Numbered from the stretch's first letter, positions 9,849 to 18,624 are shown. The stretch: DNA of 54,816 nucleotides from Alcanivorax sp. DG881 (GCF_000155615.1 NZ_DS989915.1:1019808-1074623); one strand, 5' to 3'. The notes: a model not told the origin generated them from the sequence alone. A program made the numbers and translations.

Positions 9849-10616
9849 ATGACCGACATCCAGCAAAACGCCCTCAACTATCAATGCGCTCAAGACACAT
9901 TCAAAGACCGCATTATTCTTGTCACTGGCGCCGGTGCCGGCATCGGTCGCACCGCCGCACTCACACTGGCCGCCCATGGCGCCACAGTCATCCTGCTGGG
10001 GCGTACCCAGGAAAAACTGGAAGCGGTTTACGATGAAATCAAGGCCGCTGGCGGGCCGGAACCCGCCCTGGCACCGGTCAACCTGACGGTCGCCCGCCCG
10101 GAAGATTTCCAGGAACTGGCTGGTCTGTTCGACAAGGAGTTCGGCCGCCTGGACGGCATCCTTCACAACGCTTCCATGCTCGGTGATATCACCCCCATGG
10201 ACCGCTATGGTGCCGGCACCTGGGAGTCCGTCATGCAGACCAATGTGAACAGCGCTTTCTACCTGACCCAGGCCATGCTGCCTCTGCTGCGCGCCAGCGA
10301 CGATGCCCGCTTGCTGTTCACGTCCTCCAGCGTGGGCCGCAAGGGCCGGGCATTCTGGGGGGCCTATGCGGTTTCCAAAGCGGCCACCGAAAATCTGGCC
10401 CAGGTGCTGGCCGAAGAACTGGAAAATACCAGCAATATTCGCGTCAACACTCTCAACCCCGGCGGCACCCGCACGGATATGCGTGCCCTTGCCTATCCCG
10501 GCGAAGACCCGCAGACACTGAAGACCCCGGCGGACATCATGGCTCCTTACCTGTACCTGCTGGGCCCGGCCAGCCGCGAGGTCAACGGGGAGTCCATCGA
10601 CGCGCAGCCCAAGTAA
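9849..10616 (+). CDS. yciK: Short-chain dehydrogenase YciK
   Basis: A 255-aa classical short-chain dehydrogenase/reductase. It shows the NAD(P) motif TGAGAGIG, the NAS segment in HNASML, a serine in LLFTSSSVGR and the YxxxK catalytic pair in YAVSKAA. The order ubiG-mupP-yciK and the start TDIQQNALNYQCAQDTFKDR identify it as YciK, whose substrate is not well defined. The ATG at 9849 is chosen over an upstream in-frame start because AGGA lies at 9839-9842. The upstream extension would be translated from repeat DNA. A heptad element follows four bases after the stop. Confidence 0.88.
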   Translation: MTDIQQNALNYQCAQDTFKDRIILVTGAGAGIGRTAALTLAAHGATVILLGRTQEKLEAVYDEIKAAGGPEPALAPVNLTVARPEDFQELAGLFDKEFGRLDGILHNASMLGDITPMDRYGAGTWESVMQTNVNSAFYLTQAMLPLLRASDDARLLFTSSSVGRKGRAFWGAYAVSKAATENLAQVLAEELENTSNIRVNTLNPGGTRTDMRALAYPGEDPQTLKTPADIMAPYLYLLGPASREVNGESIDAQPK

Positions 10617-10619
10617 GTC

Positions 10620-10674
10620 GCGAGAAGCGAGTGACGAGGAGCGAAGATCAAGATTTTCGAAACTCGCCACTCGC
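10620..10674. repeat. Heptad inverted-repeat element, GCGAG type (after yciK)
   Basis: The left arm is GCGAGAA GCGAGTG ACGAGGA GCGAAGA (10620-10647). The right arm (10656-10674) reads on the opposite strand GCGAGTG GCGAGTT TCGA. The loop is about 8 nt. The sequence GATTTTCGAAACTCG in the right arm recurs in the element at 14589-14732, so these two form a sequence subfamily. Confidence 0.8.
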
Positions 10675-10809
10675 TTTGCCTTTCCTTTTCCTTTCCCCCC
10701 TTCCCGTCAGTATCCCCAGCTTGCCCCCTTGACCGTTTCGCCGCTGCTTGCCGTAAAGCGGCCACCCCCTGCGCAAAAGTCCTCCCTTATCCTGCAACAG
10801 CATGCTACT

Positions 10810-10815
10810 TATAAC
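10810..10815 (+). promoter_or_regulatory. Candidate promoter -10 for the first solute-binding gene
   Basis: TATAAC at 10810-10815 is preceded 17 bp earlier by TTATCC (10787-10792), a weak -35. Similar CATGCTA-TAA or ATGCTGTAACG segments lie upstream of the next two paralogues (about 12121-12132 and 13334-13344). Each gene may therefore have its own related promoter. Inferred from pattern only. Confidence 0.35.
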
Positions 10816-10850
10816 GTTCATAAAAAAAATGCCGCGTCAGGGAGACCGCC

Positions 10851-12020
10851 ATGCGCACCGCTATCACGCTTTTCTTTCTTGTCAGCCTGCTGTGCTCTTC
10901 ACTCAGTGCCGCCACACTGACACAGGCCCAGAAAGACCAACTCAAGACCCTGCTGCCCGGCGTGACATTGAGCGACAGCACCATCGAAAAACTCGAAGAC
11001 GTCTTTTATACCCGGGACATGCCGGTGCGCAGTCGCCTCAAGGCCATCAGCCAGATGGTTGGTCTCGATCAAATGCCTGCCGGCAGCACCCTTAAACGCA
11101 CCATCTGCATTTGGGATATTGGCGGACGCAATGGGCCGGTTTTCAATGCCGCCATGGAGCAGCGGGCATTGGCCGTGGAATACGGCATCAACCTGGACAT
11201 GGTGCCCTATACCAACGAAACCGTGATGGTGGAGGAGTTCAAGGCTGGGCGCTGTGATGCGGCATTAATGAGCGGCCTGCGGGCACGTCAGTTCAACCTT
11301 TACAGCGGCAGCGTGGACGCCATTGGCGCCGTGCCTGACGACCAGCATATGCAAACCCTGTTGCAGGTGCTCTCTCATCCGAAACAAGCCGGCCATATGG
11401 TGCAAGGTGACTACGTGGTAATGGGCATTTACCCAGCCGGTGCGGCCCACATTTTTGTTAACGACCGCAGCATCAGCTCACTGGCGAAGGCCGCCGGCCA
11501 CCGTGTGGCCGTGCTCGATTATGATCAGACCCAGGCAGAAATGGTGGCCGCCATCGGTGCCACCCCGGTCACCACCGATATCGTTTCCGCTCCGAACAAA
11601 TTCAACAACGGTCAGATTGATATCCTCCCGGCCCCCCTCGTTGCCTACGAAATTCTGGAGCTTTATAAAGGCATGAGCCCCGATGGTGGCATTGTCGATT
11701 ACCCGCTAACGCAACTTTCCATGCAGCTAATCGGCAGGCTGGACAAGTTCCCCAATGAAGTGGCGCAGCTGATTCGTGAAGCCTCGTTTGAAGCCTACCC
11801 CATGGTAATGAGCCGCATTGAACAGGAAACCAAACGGGTACCTGACCGCTGGATGATTAACATCCCGGAAAAAGACAAACAGGAATACGAAGTCATGATG
11901 CAGGACGCCCGTGACGCGCTTCGCGGCCAGGGCTATTACAGTGGCGATATGCTGACATTGCAGCGAAAAATTCGCTGCAAGTTCAACGCAGCACGTTCCG
12001 AGTGCAGTATCACCCAGTAA
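10851..12020 (+). CDS. Periplasmic solute-binding protein, TRAP-like (paralogue 1; possibly DUF6091)
   Basis: A 389-aa secreted protein with a signal peptide (MRTAITLFFLVSLLCSSLSA). An N-terminal helical extension (about 20-80, starting LTQAQKDQL) precedes the family core, which starts RTICIWDIGG. The core carries four cysteines shared by all five paralogues: ICIWDI, GRCDAALM, and two in the tail IRCK...SEC. Further shared motifs are LRARQFN, SGSVDAIGA, KFNNGQIDILPAP and LELYKGM. The central GHRVAVLDYDQTQAEMV...GATPV segment resembles the second half of DctP-type TRAP receptors. Ligand unknown. Ribosome site AGGGAG at 10839-10844. I recall this family as DUF6091, unverified. Confidence 0.75.
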   Translation: MRTAITLFFLVSLLCSSLSAATLTQAQKDQLKTLLPGVTLSDSTIEKLEDVFYTRDMPVRSRLKAISQMVGLDQMPAGSTLKRTICIWDIGGRNGPVFNAAMEQRALAVEYGINLDMVPYTNETVMVEEFKAGRCDAALMSGLRARQFNLYSGSVDAIGAVPDDQHMQTLLQVLSHPKQAGHMVQGDYVVMGIYPAGAAHIFVNDRSISSLAKAAGHRVAVLDYDQTQAEMVAAIGATPVTTDIVSAPNKFNNGQIDILPAPLVAYEILELYKGMSPDGGIVDYPLTQLSMQLIGRLDKFPNEVAQLIREASFEAYPMVMSRIEQETKRVPDRWMINIPEKDKQEYEVMMQDARDALRGQGYYSGDMLTLQRKIRCKFNAARSECSITQ

Positions 12021-12058
12021 CATCTCAGGCCAACTTTACACAGAATTCCAGCCCCGCA

Positions 12059-12074
12059 GCGCCCTTCAGGGCGC
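12059..12074 (+). terminator. Weak hairpin between solute-binding paralogues 1 and 2
   Basis: GCGCCC-TTCA-GGGCGC can form a six-pair stem with a tetraloop directly after paralogue 1. No run of T follows, so it is more likely an attenuator or mRNA-stabilising hairpin than a strong terminator. Confidence 0.4.
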
Positions 12075-12158
12075 TTCGTACAATTGTCATACAGGCGGTA
12101 AAACTTCGCCGCCCGGCAACATGCTATAAGCGTTTCATCTAATGACAAAGGATCGGTC

Positions 12159-13229
12159 ATGGGGACGTTTCGATACTTATGCATGGCACTGCTTTTTGTT
12201 GCTGCGGCCAATGGTTCAGCGCTGACGCTCACCGACAAGCAGCAAACACAGCTCAAGCAGGCACGGCAATCCATGGGCCTTGCGGAAAACGAAAAGCTGA
12301 AAAGGCATATCTGCCTCTGGGATTTATCCGGTCGTTCCGGACCCGTGTATAACGGCGCCACCAATTTGCGCGTGGATTTGCTCCGTTATGATGTTGATAT
12401 CAGCCTGGAAGCATTCACCAATGAAGGCGTACTGGTTGCCTCGCTGAAAAACGGCCACTGCGATGCCGCCCTGATGAGTGGATTTCGCGCCCGTCAGTTC
12501 AATCGTTTTACCGGCAGCATTGATGCACTGGGCGCACTGCCAACACTGGAACACGTCAACCTTCTGCTACGCACGCTGGCCCACCCGCAACTGGCCGACA
12601 ACATGGTCAGCAATAAATTTCAGACACTGGCCATCACGCCTGCGGGAGCCGCGTACCTTTTCGTCAATGATCGCGCCCTGAATTCCCTCGGCAAAGTGGC
12701 GGGAAAAAAAGTGGCGGTTCTGGATTTTGATCCCGGCCAGTCAAAAATGGTGACCCGAATTGGCGCTACTCCCGTTGCCAGCACCCTGGCCACGGCTCCC
12801 AGCCAGTTCAACAATGGCAGTGTCGATGTGCTGCCTGCTCCGCTGATTGCCTATCAAGCCCTGGAGCTTTACAAGGGGATGGAGCCCGCAGGCGGGATTG
12901 TGGATTACCCCATCGTGCAACTGACCGCGCAACTGATTGCACACACGGATCGTTTCCCGCCCGCCTTTGCCGGTCTGATCCGCGAAGTCGCCGCCGACAG
13001 TTTCCAGTCCGTGCAGACGGCCCTGGAAAAAGAAGCCGGGCGCATCCCTTCACATTGGTGGATCCCTCTCCCGGATGAAGAGAAACGCGACTACAACAGC
13101 ATGATGCGGGACGCACGCATCAAACTGCGTAGCAGTGGCTATTATGACCCGGCCATGTTGAGCATTATGAAAAGGATACGCTGCACTCTTGAAGCCGACC
13201 GGCCGGAATGCAGCCAAAGCGCAGAGTAA
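12159..13229 (+). CDS. Periplasmic solute-binding protein, TRAP-like (paralogue 2)
   Basis: A 356-aa paralogue with a signal peptide (MGTFRYLCMALLFVAAANGSA) and a shorter N-terminal extension than paralogues 1 and 3. The four family cysteines are present in HICLWDL, GHCDAALM and IRCTLEADRPEC. It is the most divergent copy: the tail has RCT instead of RCK, and the pocket-region segment reads VLDFDPGQSKMVTRIGATPV where others have YD.TQA. It may bind a different ligand. AAAGGA lies 10 nt before the ATG. It is 138 bp after paralogue 1; a GCGCCCTTCAGGGCGC hairpin without a T-run (12059-12074) lies between them. Confidence 0.72.
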   Translation: MGTFRYLCMALLFVAAANGSALTLTDKQQTQLKQARQSMGLAENEKLKRHICLWDLSGRSGPVYNGATNLRVDLLRYDVDISLEAFTNEGVLVASLKNGHCDAALMSGFRARQFNRFTGSIDALGALPTLEHVNLLLRTLAHPQLADNMVSNKFQTLAITPAGAAYLFVNDRALNSLGKVAGKKVAVLDFDPGQSKMVTRIGATPVASTLATAPSQFNNGSVDVLPAPLIAYQALELYKGMEPAGGIVDYPIVQLTAQLIAHTDRFPPAFAGLIREVAADSFQSVQTALEKEAGRIPSHWWIPLPDEEKRDYNSMMRDARIKLRSSGYYDPAMLSIMKRIRCTLEADRPECSQSAE

Positions 13230-13258
13230 CCAACGCGCACCGAATTCCACGCAAGATT

Positions 13259-13300
13259 GATCAGCCCGATTGGCGGCACCGCCGGGCAGGCGGGCTGATC
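13259..13300 (+). terminator. Hairpin between solute-binding paralogues 2 and 3
   Basis: GATCAGCCCG at 13259-13268 pairs perfectly with CGGGCTGATC at 13291-13300; the loop itself contains GGCGG-CACCGCC-like self-complementarity. No T-run follows. It lies 29 bp after paralogue 2 and probably stabilises or attenuates the message. Confidence 0.45.
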
Positions 13301-13406
13301 AGCCAGCGACGCACCGCCTCTAACCTGCCCACAATGCTGTAACGCTATTACGGCTAACACCAGATCGTGATGCCAACAACAAACAATAATGGCCACGGAG
13401 GCTATC

Positions 13407-14582
13407 GTGCGATTTCTTCGTCACCTTTTTCTGCTTTCCCTGCTAATTGGCAGCCCCTTTGCTCTCAGCGATGACAGGCTTGATCTGACGCCTGCCCAGC
13501 AAGCTGAACTGGAGAGCTTTGCACCCGGCGTGGAGTTAACCCCCGCGCTGGCAGAAAAGTTACGCGCCATTGCCTTCGACCAGAACCGGAGCCTGGATGA
13601 TCGCATCAAGGCCATGCAGAAAGCGGCGGGCTTCAGCCAGGGCGAACCGCTCAAACGACGTATCTGCATCTGGGATATCGCAGGCCGTGCAGGACCAATT
13701 TTCAAGGCGGCAGAAGACCAGCGTACACGCCTGCTGCAATACGGTGTGGATCTGGATGTGCAGCCCTACACCAGCGAAAGCGTCGTTGCCGAAGACCTCA
13801 AGGCCGGCATTTGTGATGCCGCATTGATTACCGGCTTACGCGGCCGTCAGTTCAACAAATACACCGGTACCATCGATGCCATTGGTGCACTTCCCACCAA
13901 GGCCCACATGAAAATTCTTCTGCAGGTCCTGGCCAGCCCGAAAAGCGCCGACAAGATGGTAAGCGGCGAATATGTCATTCTCGGCCTGGCTCCGGCTGGC
14001 GGCGCGTATGTCTTCGTTAACGACAGAAGCATCAACACTCTTGCCAATGCAGCAGGAAAGCGTGTTGCGGTGCTCGACTATGACCCCACGCAAGCGGAGA
14101 TGGTCTCGCAGATCGGGGCAACACCGGTCGCATCCGATATTGTTTCTGCACCCAATAAATTCAACAACGGTGTAGTGGACGTTCTGGCCGCGCCACTGGT
14201 CGCCTACGAAGTACTGGAACTCTACAAAGGCATGGATCCAGACGGCGGCATCATCGATTACCCGCTGGCGCAAATCACCATGCAATTGATCGGCCGCAAG
14301 GACAAGTTTCCCAACGAGGTGGCACAGCTGGTACGCGAAGAGTTCTACAACAGTTATCACCTGATCATGGAGCGCCTGGAAATCGAAGCGGCCAAGGTCC
14401 CCGAGCGCTGGATGATCCAGATCCCCGAGGAAGACAAACAGGAATATGAAATCATGATGCAGGAGGCCCGCCTGCAACTGCGCAAGAAGGGATATTACGA
14501 CCCGAGCATGCTGACCCTGCAACGCAAGATCCGCTGCAAGCTGGACGCCAGCCGGGCGGAGTGTAGTAATCCGGTGGAATGA
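13407..14582 (+). CDS. Periplasmic solute-binding protein, TRAP-like (paralogue 3)
   Basis: A 391-aa paralogue close to paralogue 1, with the same N-terminal helical extension (LTPAQQAELESFAPGVELTPALAEKL) before the core RRICIWDIAG. All four family cysteines are present (ICIWDI, GICDAALI, IRCKLDASRAEC). The GTG at 13407 is preferred to an ATG at 13389 because GGAGG at 13397-13401 lies just before it and the protein then begins with a clean signal peptide (RFLRHLFLLSLLIGSPFA). A tandem heptad array begins six bases after the stop. Ligand unknown; it presumably serves one of the TRAP permeases downstream, by inference. Confidence 0.74.
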   Translation: MRFLRHLFLLSLLIGSPFALSDDRLDLTPAQQAELESFAPGVELTPALAEKLRAIAFDQNRSLDDRIKAMQKAAGFSQGEPLKRRICIWDIAGRAGPIFKAAEDQRTRLLQYGVDLDVQPYTSESVVAEDLKAGICDAALITGLRGRQFNKYTGTIDAIGALPTKAHMKILLQVLASPKSADKMVSGEYVILGLAPAGGAYVFVNDRSINTLANAAGKRVAVLDYDPTQAEMVSQIGATPVASDIVSAPNKFNNGVVDVLAAPLVAYEVLELYKGMDPDGGIIDYPLAQITMQLIGRKDKFPNEVAQLVREEFYNSYHLIMERLEIEAAKVPERWMIQIPEEDKQEYEIMMQEARLQLRKKGYYDPSMLTLQRKIRCKLDASRAECSNPVE

Positions 14583-14588
14583 TAGCTA

Positions 14589-14732
14589 CGAGTTTCGAGT
14601 TTCGAGTTTCGAGTTTCGAGTTTCGAGTTTCGAGTTTCGAGTTTCGAGTTTCGAGTTTCGAGTTTCGAAGAGCAGGAAGCAGTAACACCAGGCTGACAAC
14701 GCCATCTCTTGATTTTCGAAACTCGTCACTCG
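14589..14732. repeat. Heptad tandem array (11 x CGAGTTT) plus inverted arm
   Basis: Eleven perfect copies of CGAGTTT run from 14589 to 14665, followed by CGA. After about 45 bp an inverted partner at about 14714-14732 reads on the opposite strand GCGAGTG ACGAGTT TCGA. The layout matches the element at 10620-10674, with one arm expanded into a perfect tandem repeat. Reading frames cross it freely because 7 is not a multiple of 3, which creates spurious SFEFRVS-repeat ORFs. Copy number probably varies by slippage. Confidence 0.92.
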
Positions 14733-14747
14733 CATCAAGGCCCAAAC

Positions 14748-14781
14748 AAAAAAACCGTACCTTCGCAGGTACGGTTTTTTT
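14748..14781. terminator. Bidirectional rho-independent terminator
   Basis: A-run plus ACCGTACC (left), loop TTCGCA, and GGTACCGTT-type right arm GGTACGG followed by seven T. It is symmetric and serves both the plus-strand solute-binding gene and the converging kinase gene on the minus strand. Confidence 0.9.
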
Positions 14782-14809
14782 GTGGCTCATAGGTCGTAGC
14801 TTGCTGCTA

Positions 14810-16171
14810 TTAGTGCAGAAAGCCACCCGGCATTTCGTCAACGGCACCGAACATGTCCACCCGGTTATCGCTGAACATATCCATTTCCGGCGCCAGCACC
14901 TGCACGTAACGATCGAAGTAGAGGAACTGTTTCAGCAACAGGGCAAACTCTCGCGGGAAACGGATACCGTGGCTCTCACCAATTTTGACGATATCCATCA
15001 GCAGGCGATTCACCTCCTTGTCGTTACGGTCCGCCTGCACCAGTGAAGACGGGTCCACCTGGCCCAGCGAGCCTTGCAGCCCCTCAATGTCCCGGGCCAG
15101 CGCCGCAACATCCACCTCTTCACGGGTCATGCCAATCACGGCCATGGCTTCTGCCATCTGCCGCACATCACCGCGACCAATAGCATCAAAAAAGGTGGCC
15201 ATGCCATCCCAGGCTTCACGGCGTATCCGCCCGACGATACCAAAATCGATAAACCCTACCCGACCATCTTCCAGCAGCATCAGGTTTCCGGCATGCACAT
15301 CCGCATGGAAGAAGTCACACAACATAAGGCTGGAGAACCAGGTGTTAAGGGCGGAGATCAAGGTGCCTGCCGGATCGTCGGTATACTTTTTAAGTACATT
15401 CATATCCGTCAGCGGCACGCCGAAGAAGCGCTCCATGGTCAACACCTTGCCTGTGGTATGCGACATGATCGGCTCCGGCGCCACCGCCTGGGTATTCCCG
15501 GTATCGCGCAAAAACACGTTGAACGCCTTCAGGTTGTTCGCTTCCTTGATGAAATCACACTCTTCCAACATGCCGGCCTGCAATTCTTCAATAACCCCGG
15601 AAATGGCCGAACGGGACAACCCTGGCGCCAGCTGCTCAGTAATCCGTGCGGCAAAGTAGAGAAAATTGAAGTCTGTCAGCAGCACATTCTTCACACCCGG
15701 GCGCTGAACCTTGATAACCACGTCCTGGCCGTTCTTCATCTTTGCTGCATGAACCTGCGCAATTGACGCACTGGCCAATGGTTTGGGATCCACAAATTGA
15801 TAGAGCGATTCAAGGCTGGCGCCCAGCTCGGATTCAATGGTTTCGCGAATGTAATGAAAAGGTAGGGGGGGCGTACGGTCCAGGCAGCGCTGAAACTCTT
15901 CTACATACTCTTCAGGGAAAATCGATGGGGAGCTGGCAATAAACTGCCCTAACTTGATGTAAGTCGTGCCCAGGGATTCGAAGGTCGTACGCAGCAAAGC
16001 CGGCACTGGCGGGCGATCCCCCAGAGCCCAACCGAGCCCCTGGCGACCCAGGACGCCGAGCGTTTCGAGAATACGCAGTCCGCCCCGGGCGGTATTCAAT
16101 GCCAGGGAAAGGCCACTCCGTTCGCCCGCCAGCCAGGCCCGCATGTCTTTAACGCCACTGTGGTCACTCAT
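14810..16171 (-). CDS. AarF/UbiB-type atypical kinase (ABC1/ADCK family)
   Basis: A 453-aa protein-kinase-like protein of the ABC1 family. Hallmarks are the KxGQ motif in YIKLGQF (near 72), the alanine-rich nucleotide loop in SASIAQVHAA (near 130), the VAIK-type lysine in VVIKVQRPG, the catalytic loop FFHADVHAGNL, and the metal motif GFIDFGIVGR. It lacks the long C-terminal membrane helices typical of true UbiB, and ubiB normally lies with ubiE, so this is probably a second ABC1 member with a lipid- or quinone-related role. The ATG at 16171 is chosen over a GTG at 16216. It lies inside the TRAP island on the opposite strand. Confidence 0.8.
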   Translation of the reverse strand: MSDHSGVKDMRAWLAGERSGLSLALNTARGGLRILETLGVLGRQGLGWALGDRPPVPALLRTTFESLGTTYIKLGQFIASSPSIFPEEYVEEFQRCLDRTPPLPFHYIRETIESELGASLESLYQFVDPKPLASASIAQVHAAKMKNGQDVVIKVQRPGVKNVLLTDFNFLYFAARITEQLAPGLSRSAISGVIEELQAGMLEECDFIKEANNLKAFNVFLRDTGNTQAVAPEPIMSHTTGKVLTMERFFGVPLTDMNVLKKYTDDPAGTLISALNTWFSSLMLCDFFHADVHAGNLMLLEDGRVGFIDFGIVGRIRREAWDGMATFFDAIGRGDVRQMAEAMAVIGMTREEVDVAALARDIEGLQGSLGQVDPSSLVQADRNDKEVNRLLMDIVKIGESHGIRFPREFALLLKQFLYFDRYVQVLAPEMDMFSDNRVDMFGAVDEMPGGFLH

Positions 16172-16345
16172 AATAAAATCGTATTTTCCCTGTAGATTCC
16201 ATGGGTTGATCAACACAATCCATGATATAGCAAATTTATTGTTTGTAATTGCTTGCAGGCTTTTTTGTAATTGCCGCTTGTGCCAATTGGCGGACTTTCG
16301 TACCTTTGACCGCGCTATGTGAGAACAATAACAAGGAGCTAACGA

Positions 16346-17374
16346 ATGGGTTCTCTTTCCATGAAAAAAATGCTACGACATTCCGGTCTGGCCTTGGTAG
16401 GGGGCGCCATCCTGGCTCTGCAAGGCTGTGGCGTCATCTACAAAACCACCGGCGATGTCCTCATCAGCTTCGGTCGATCCGAAATGCTGCCCTACATGAT
16501 GACCTACGACGACGTACGCATGGCGTGTGTCACCGGTGAAGCCCAAACCCCGCTACTGATGTCTTTCGAGCGCGTTGGCTCTGACCCCAGCAAGCTTGGC
16601 GCCATGGTATTCACCACCGCCGCCACCTGTGCCGAACAAATCGCCCTCGACGCTGAATTGCGCTACATGCGTTCAGTGAAAGATGGACGGGTAAGTGAAG
16701 CTCAGGATGCCCGCATCGAGCAGAAACGCTGGTCCGCTGTTGCCGCTGATCGCCAGTACAAGGCTTACAACTACATGGTTGAAGCCTACGGCGATATGAA
16801 AGACGGCGAATGCCCGAAACTGAAAACCGACTTCGACGAGCTGGTATGGATGGTCGGCAACATCTCCGGCGTTCAAGCCCTGCTCAATGATGGCGCATCC
16901 GATGGTGCGGTGGGCGTTCCCCGCGATCTCGCCGCCAAGGTCGAGCGCAACATGAAGTGCCTGGAGAACGACAAGTGGTGGGGCGTGCCCCGCGGCACCC
17001 GTGCTGCAGTCTGGAACCTGCTGCCGATGCTGGCTCCGCCAAACGCCGACGCGTGGGCCGAACTGGAAGCCTCAGCCAAGGCCGGTTTCGACAACGGTAT
17101 CCGTCTGGGTAGCGCCCTCTACGCCATGAGCGCGTTCAGCAAAGGCAATGACGAGCGTCTGCGCAAGGCCATCCGCGACTACGCCGCCAACGGCCAGAAC
17201 CTGAACCCGGATTACGCCATGCTGGATGCCATTGCCGGCTTCATCGTTCAGGGCATCTCAGATCGCGAGTGGACTGAAAATACCGGTAAGCGTACCCCCA
17301 TCGGTGGCATTGGCACCTTCTGGGATGACCAGGCCCAATCCGGCCCCTCCGTTAATATTGACGATTTGCTATAA
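16346..17374 (+). CDS. Lipoprotein, putative TatT-like TRAP-associated component
   Basis: A 342-aa lipoprotein: MKK-type start, hydrophobic stretch and lipobox LALQGC, with the modified cysteine near residue 28. The mature part is mostly helical with no obvious catalytic motif. It lies directly before a solute-binding gene and a fused TRAP permease, the tatT-tatP-tatQM order of tetratricopeptide-associated TRAP (TPAT) systems. Several helix-pair segments are compatible with TPR-like repeats, and it has further cysteines (MACVTGE, ATCAEQ, DGECPK, MKCLEN). Homology to TatT is inferred from context and general look, not proven. Ribosome site AAGGAG at 16333-16338; a terminator follows. Confidence 0.6.
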   Translation: MGSLSMKKMLRHSGLALVGGAILALQGCGVIYKTTGDVLISFGRSEMLPYMMTYDDVRMACVTGEAQTPLLMSFERVGSDPSKLGAMVFTTAATCAEQIALDAELRYMRSVKDGRVSEAQDARIEQKRWSAVAADRQYKAYNYMVEAYGDMKDGECPKLKTDFDELVWMVGNISGVQALLNDGASDGAVGVPRDLAAKVERNMKCLENDKWWGVPRGTRAAVWNLLPMLAPPNADAWAELEASAKAGFDNGIRLGSALYAMSAFSKGNDERLRKAIRDYAANGQNLNPDYAMLDAIAGFIVQGISDREWTENTGKRTPIGGIGTFWDDQAQSGPSVNIDDLL

Positions 17375-17381
17375 GCCTGTT

Positions 17382-17401
17382 GCGGCCTTCGGGCCGCTTT
17401 T
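17382..17401 (+). terminator. Rho-independent terminator after the TatT-like gene
   Basis: GCGGCC-TTCG-GGCCGC followed by TTTT. It sits in the 60-bp gap before the next solute-binding gene, so partial termination may set different expression levels for the lipoprotein and receptor. Confidence 0.8.
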
Positions 17402-17434
17402 GAATAAGTTGTAAGAAGTAACCAGGAGACAATC

Positions 17435-18451
17435 ATGCGCTACGTTAAAGCGTTAACTGCAGCCGCCACTGCCGCTCTGGCATTGACGTTCACCCCTGCC
17501 GCCCAGGCCGCCGAGAAACGCACCATGTGCGTATTCGACATTATCGGTGCCAACGGCGATATCTATAACATCATGAAGGACTACAAGACCGCCGCTCTGG
17601 GTTGGGGCATCGATCTTGAGCTCAAGCCCTACACCGATGAAAAAATTGCCTCCGAAGACCTGAAGGCCGGCCAGTGTGATGCCGCCGTCCTGACAGGTAT
17701 CCGTGGTCGCCAGTTCAACAGCTACACCGGCAGCATGGACTCCATCGGCGCCATTCCCAGCTATGACGCCATGCGCACCGTTATCACCGTGCTCGCCAGC
17801 GGCAACCCGGCCATCAATGAAAAACTGATTTCCGGCCCTTATGAAGTGGGTGGCGTTGCCCCCATGGGCGCGGCCTACCTGTTCGTGAAAGATCGCACCA
17901 TCGATACCGTCGGCGAACTGTCCGGCAAATCCATCGCGGTACTGGAATACGATACCGCACAGGCGAATATGGCGTCCCGCGTGGGCATGTCCCCGGTAAT
18001 GTCAGATATCACCAACTTCTCCGGACGCTTCAACAACGGCTCCGTGGATATCTGCTTTGCACCGATTGCAGCCTACTCCGCTCTGGAACTGTATAAAGGC
18101 ATGCAGCCGGACGGCGGTATCATCGATTACGTCCTTGGCCAGCTGACCGCTCAGGTCATTCTGAAGAAAGACAAATTCCCCGCCGACTTCGCAGCGCAAT
18201 CACGTAAATACATGCTGAGCCAGTTTGACCGCGCCATGCGTGTGATTGAAAACGCCAACAGTGAAGTGAACAAGAAGTGGTGGATTCGTATCCCTGAGGC
18301 CGACAAGCTGCGTTATGACGAAATGCTGCGTGAAGCGCGCATCGCCCTCACCAAAGACGGCACTTACAGCAAAGACATGATGTCCCTGTTGCGCAAGGTA
18401 CGCTGCAAGCATGAAGCGTCCCGCGCAGAATGCGTAAACCCTGTCGAATAA
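17435..18451 (+). CDS. Periplasmic solute-binding protein, TRAP-like (paralogue 4)
   Basis: A 338-aa paralogue without the N-terminal helical extension: after the signal peptide (MRYVKALTAAATAALALTFTPAAQA) the core begins at once with EKRTMCVFDIIG. The four family cysteines are present (MCVFDI, GQCDAAVL, VRCKHEASRAEC). Other shared motifs are TGIRGRQFNSYTGSMDSIGAIP, FNNGSVDI and LELYKGMQPDGGIIDY. It lies between the TatT-like lipoprotein and the first fused TRAP permease, so it is the likely dedicated receptor. Ribosome site AGGAG in the 15 bp before the ATG. It is closest in form to paralogue 5 at 39091-40083. Confidence 0.78.
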   Translation: MRYVKALTAAATAALALTFTPAAQAAEKRTMCVFDIIGANGDIYNIMKDYKTAALGWGIDLELKPYTDEKIASEDLKAGQCDAAVLTGIRGRQFNSYTGSMDSIGAIPSYDAMRTVITVLASGNPAINEKLISGPYEVGGVAPMGAAYLFVKDRTIDTVGELSGKSIAVLEYDTAQANMASRVGMSPVMSDITNFSGRFNNGSVDICFAPIAAYSALELYKGMQPDGGIIDYVLGQLTAQVILKKDKFPADFAAQSRKYMLSQFDRAMRVIENANSEVNKKWWIRIPEADKLRYDEMLREARIALTKDGTYSKDMMSLLRKVRCKHEASRAECVNPVE

Positions 18452-18470
18452 GCAGTTCTGTATGTTCCAA

Positions 18471-18493
18471 CGGGGCCAGATGGCCCCGTTTTT
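18471..18493 (+). terminator. Rho-independent terminator between paralogue 4 and the TRAP permease
   Basis: CGGGGCC-AGAT-GGCCCCG followed by TTTTT. This strong hairpin implies that the receptor gene is expressed above the permease, as is common for TRAP receptors, and that the permease needs read-through or its own promoter. Confidence 0.88.
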
Positions 18494-18527
18494 CCCTAAC
18501 GACCAACGTTTCTGTTACCCGCTCTTC

Positions 18528-18600
18528 GGGTATCAGGTAAACAATACGTTTACGCTGCTCCAGAAAGGCGAAGGTTAAGGTGTTGAGTCCTCTGATACCC
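18528..18600. promoter_or_regulatory. Inverted repeat upstream of TRAP permease 1
   Basis: GGGTATCAG at 18528-18536 is exactly complementary in inverted orientation to CTGATACCC at 18592-18600, with 55 bp between. Flanking CTCTTCGG-type words occur at both ends. It could be a two-site operator or a leader structure ahead of the candidate -10 at 18625. Function is unknown. Confidence 0.4.
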
Positions 18601-18624
18601 TCACCTCTTCGGCTTTTTCGGCGG

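Noticed and set aside
14589-14668. Possible CRISPR array
   Set aside because: The units are 7 bp without spacers; it is a simple tandem repeat.
14579-15046. ORF encoding SFEFRVS repeats
   Set aside because: It is the translation of the CGAGTTT array and the kinase antisense region. Repeats with period 7 stay open in all frames.
16306-16334. TTGACC-17-TAACAA promoter before the TatT-like gene
   Set aside because: Transcription would begin downstream of the AAGGAG ribosome site (16333-16338), so it cannot serve this start.
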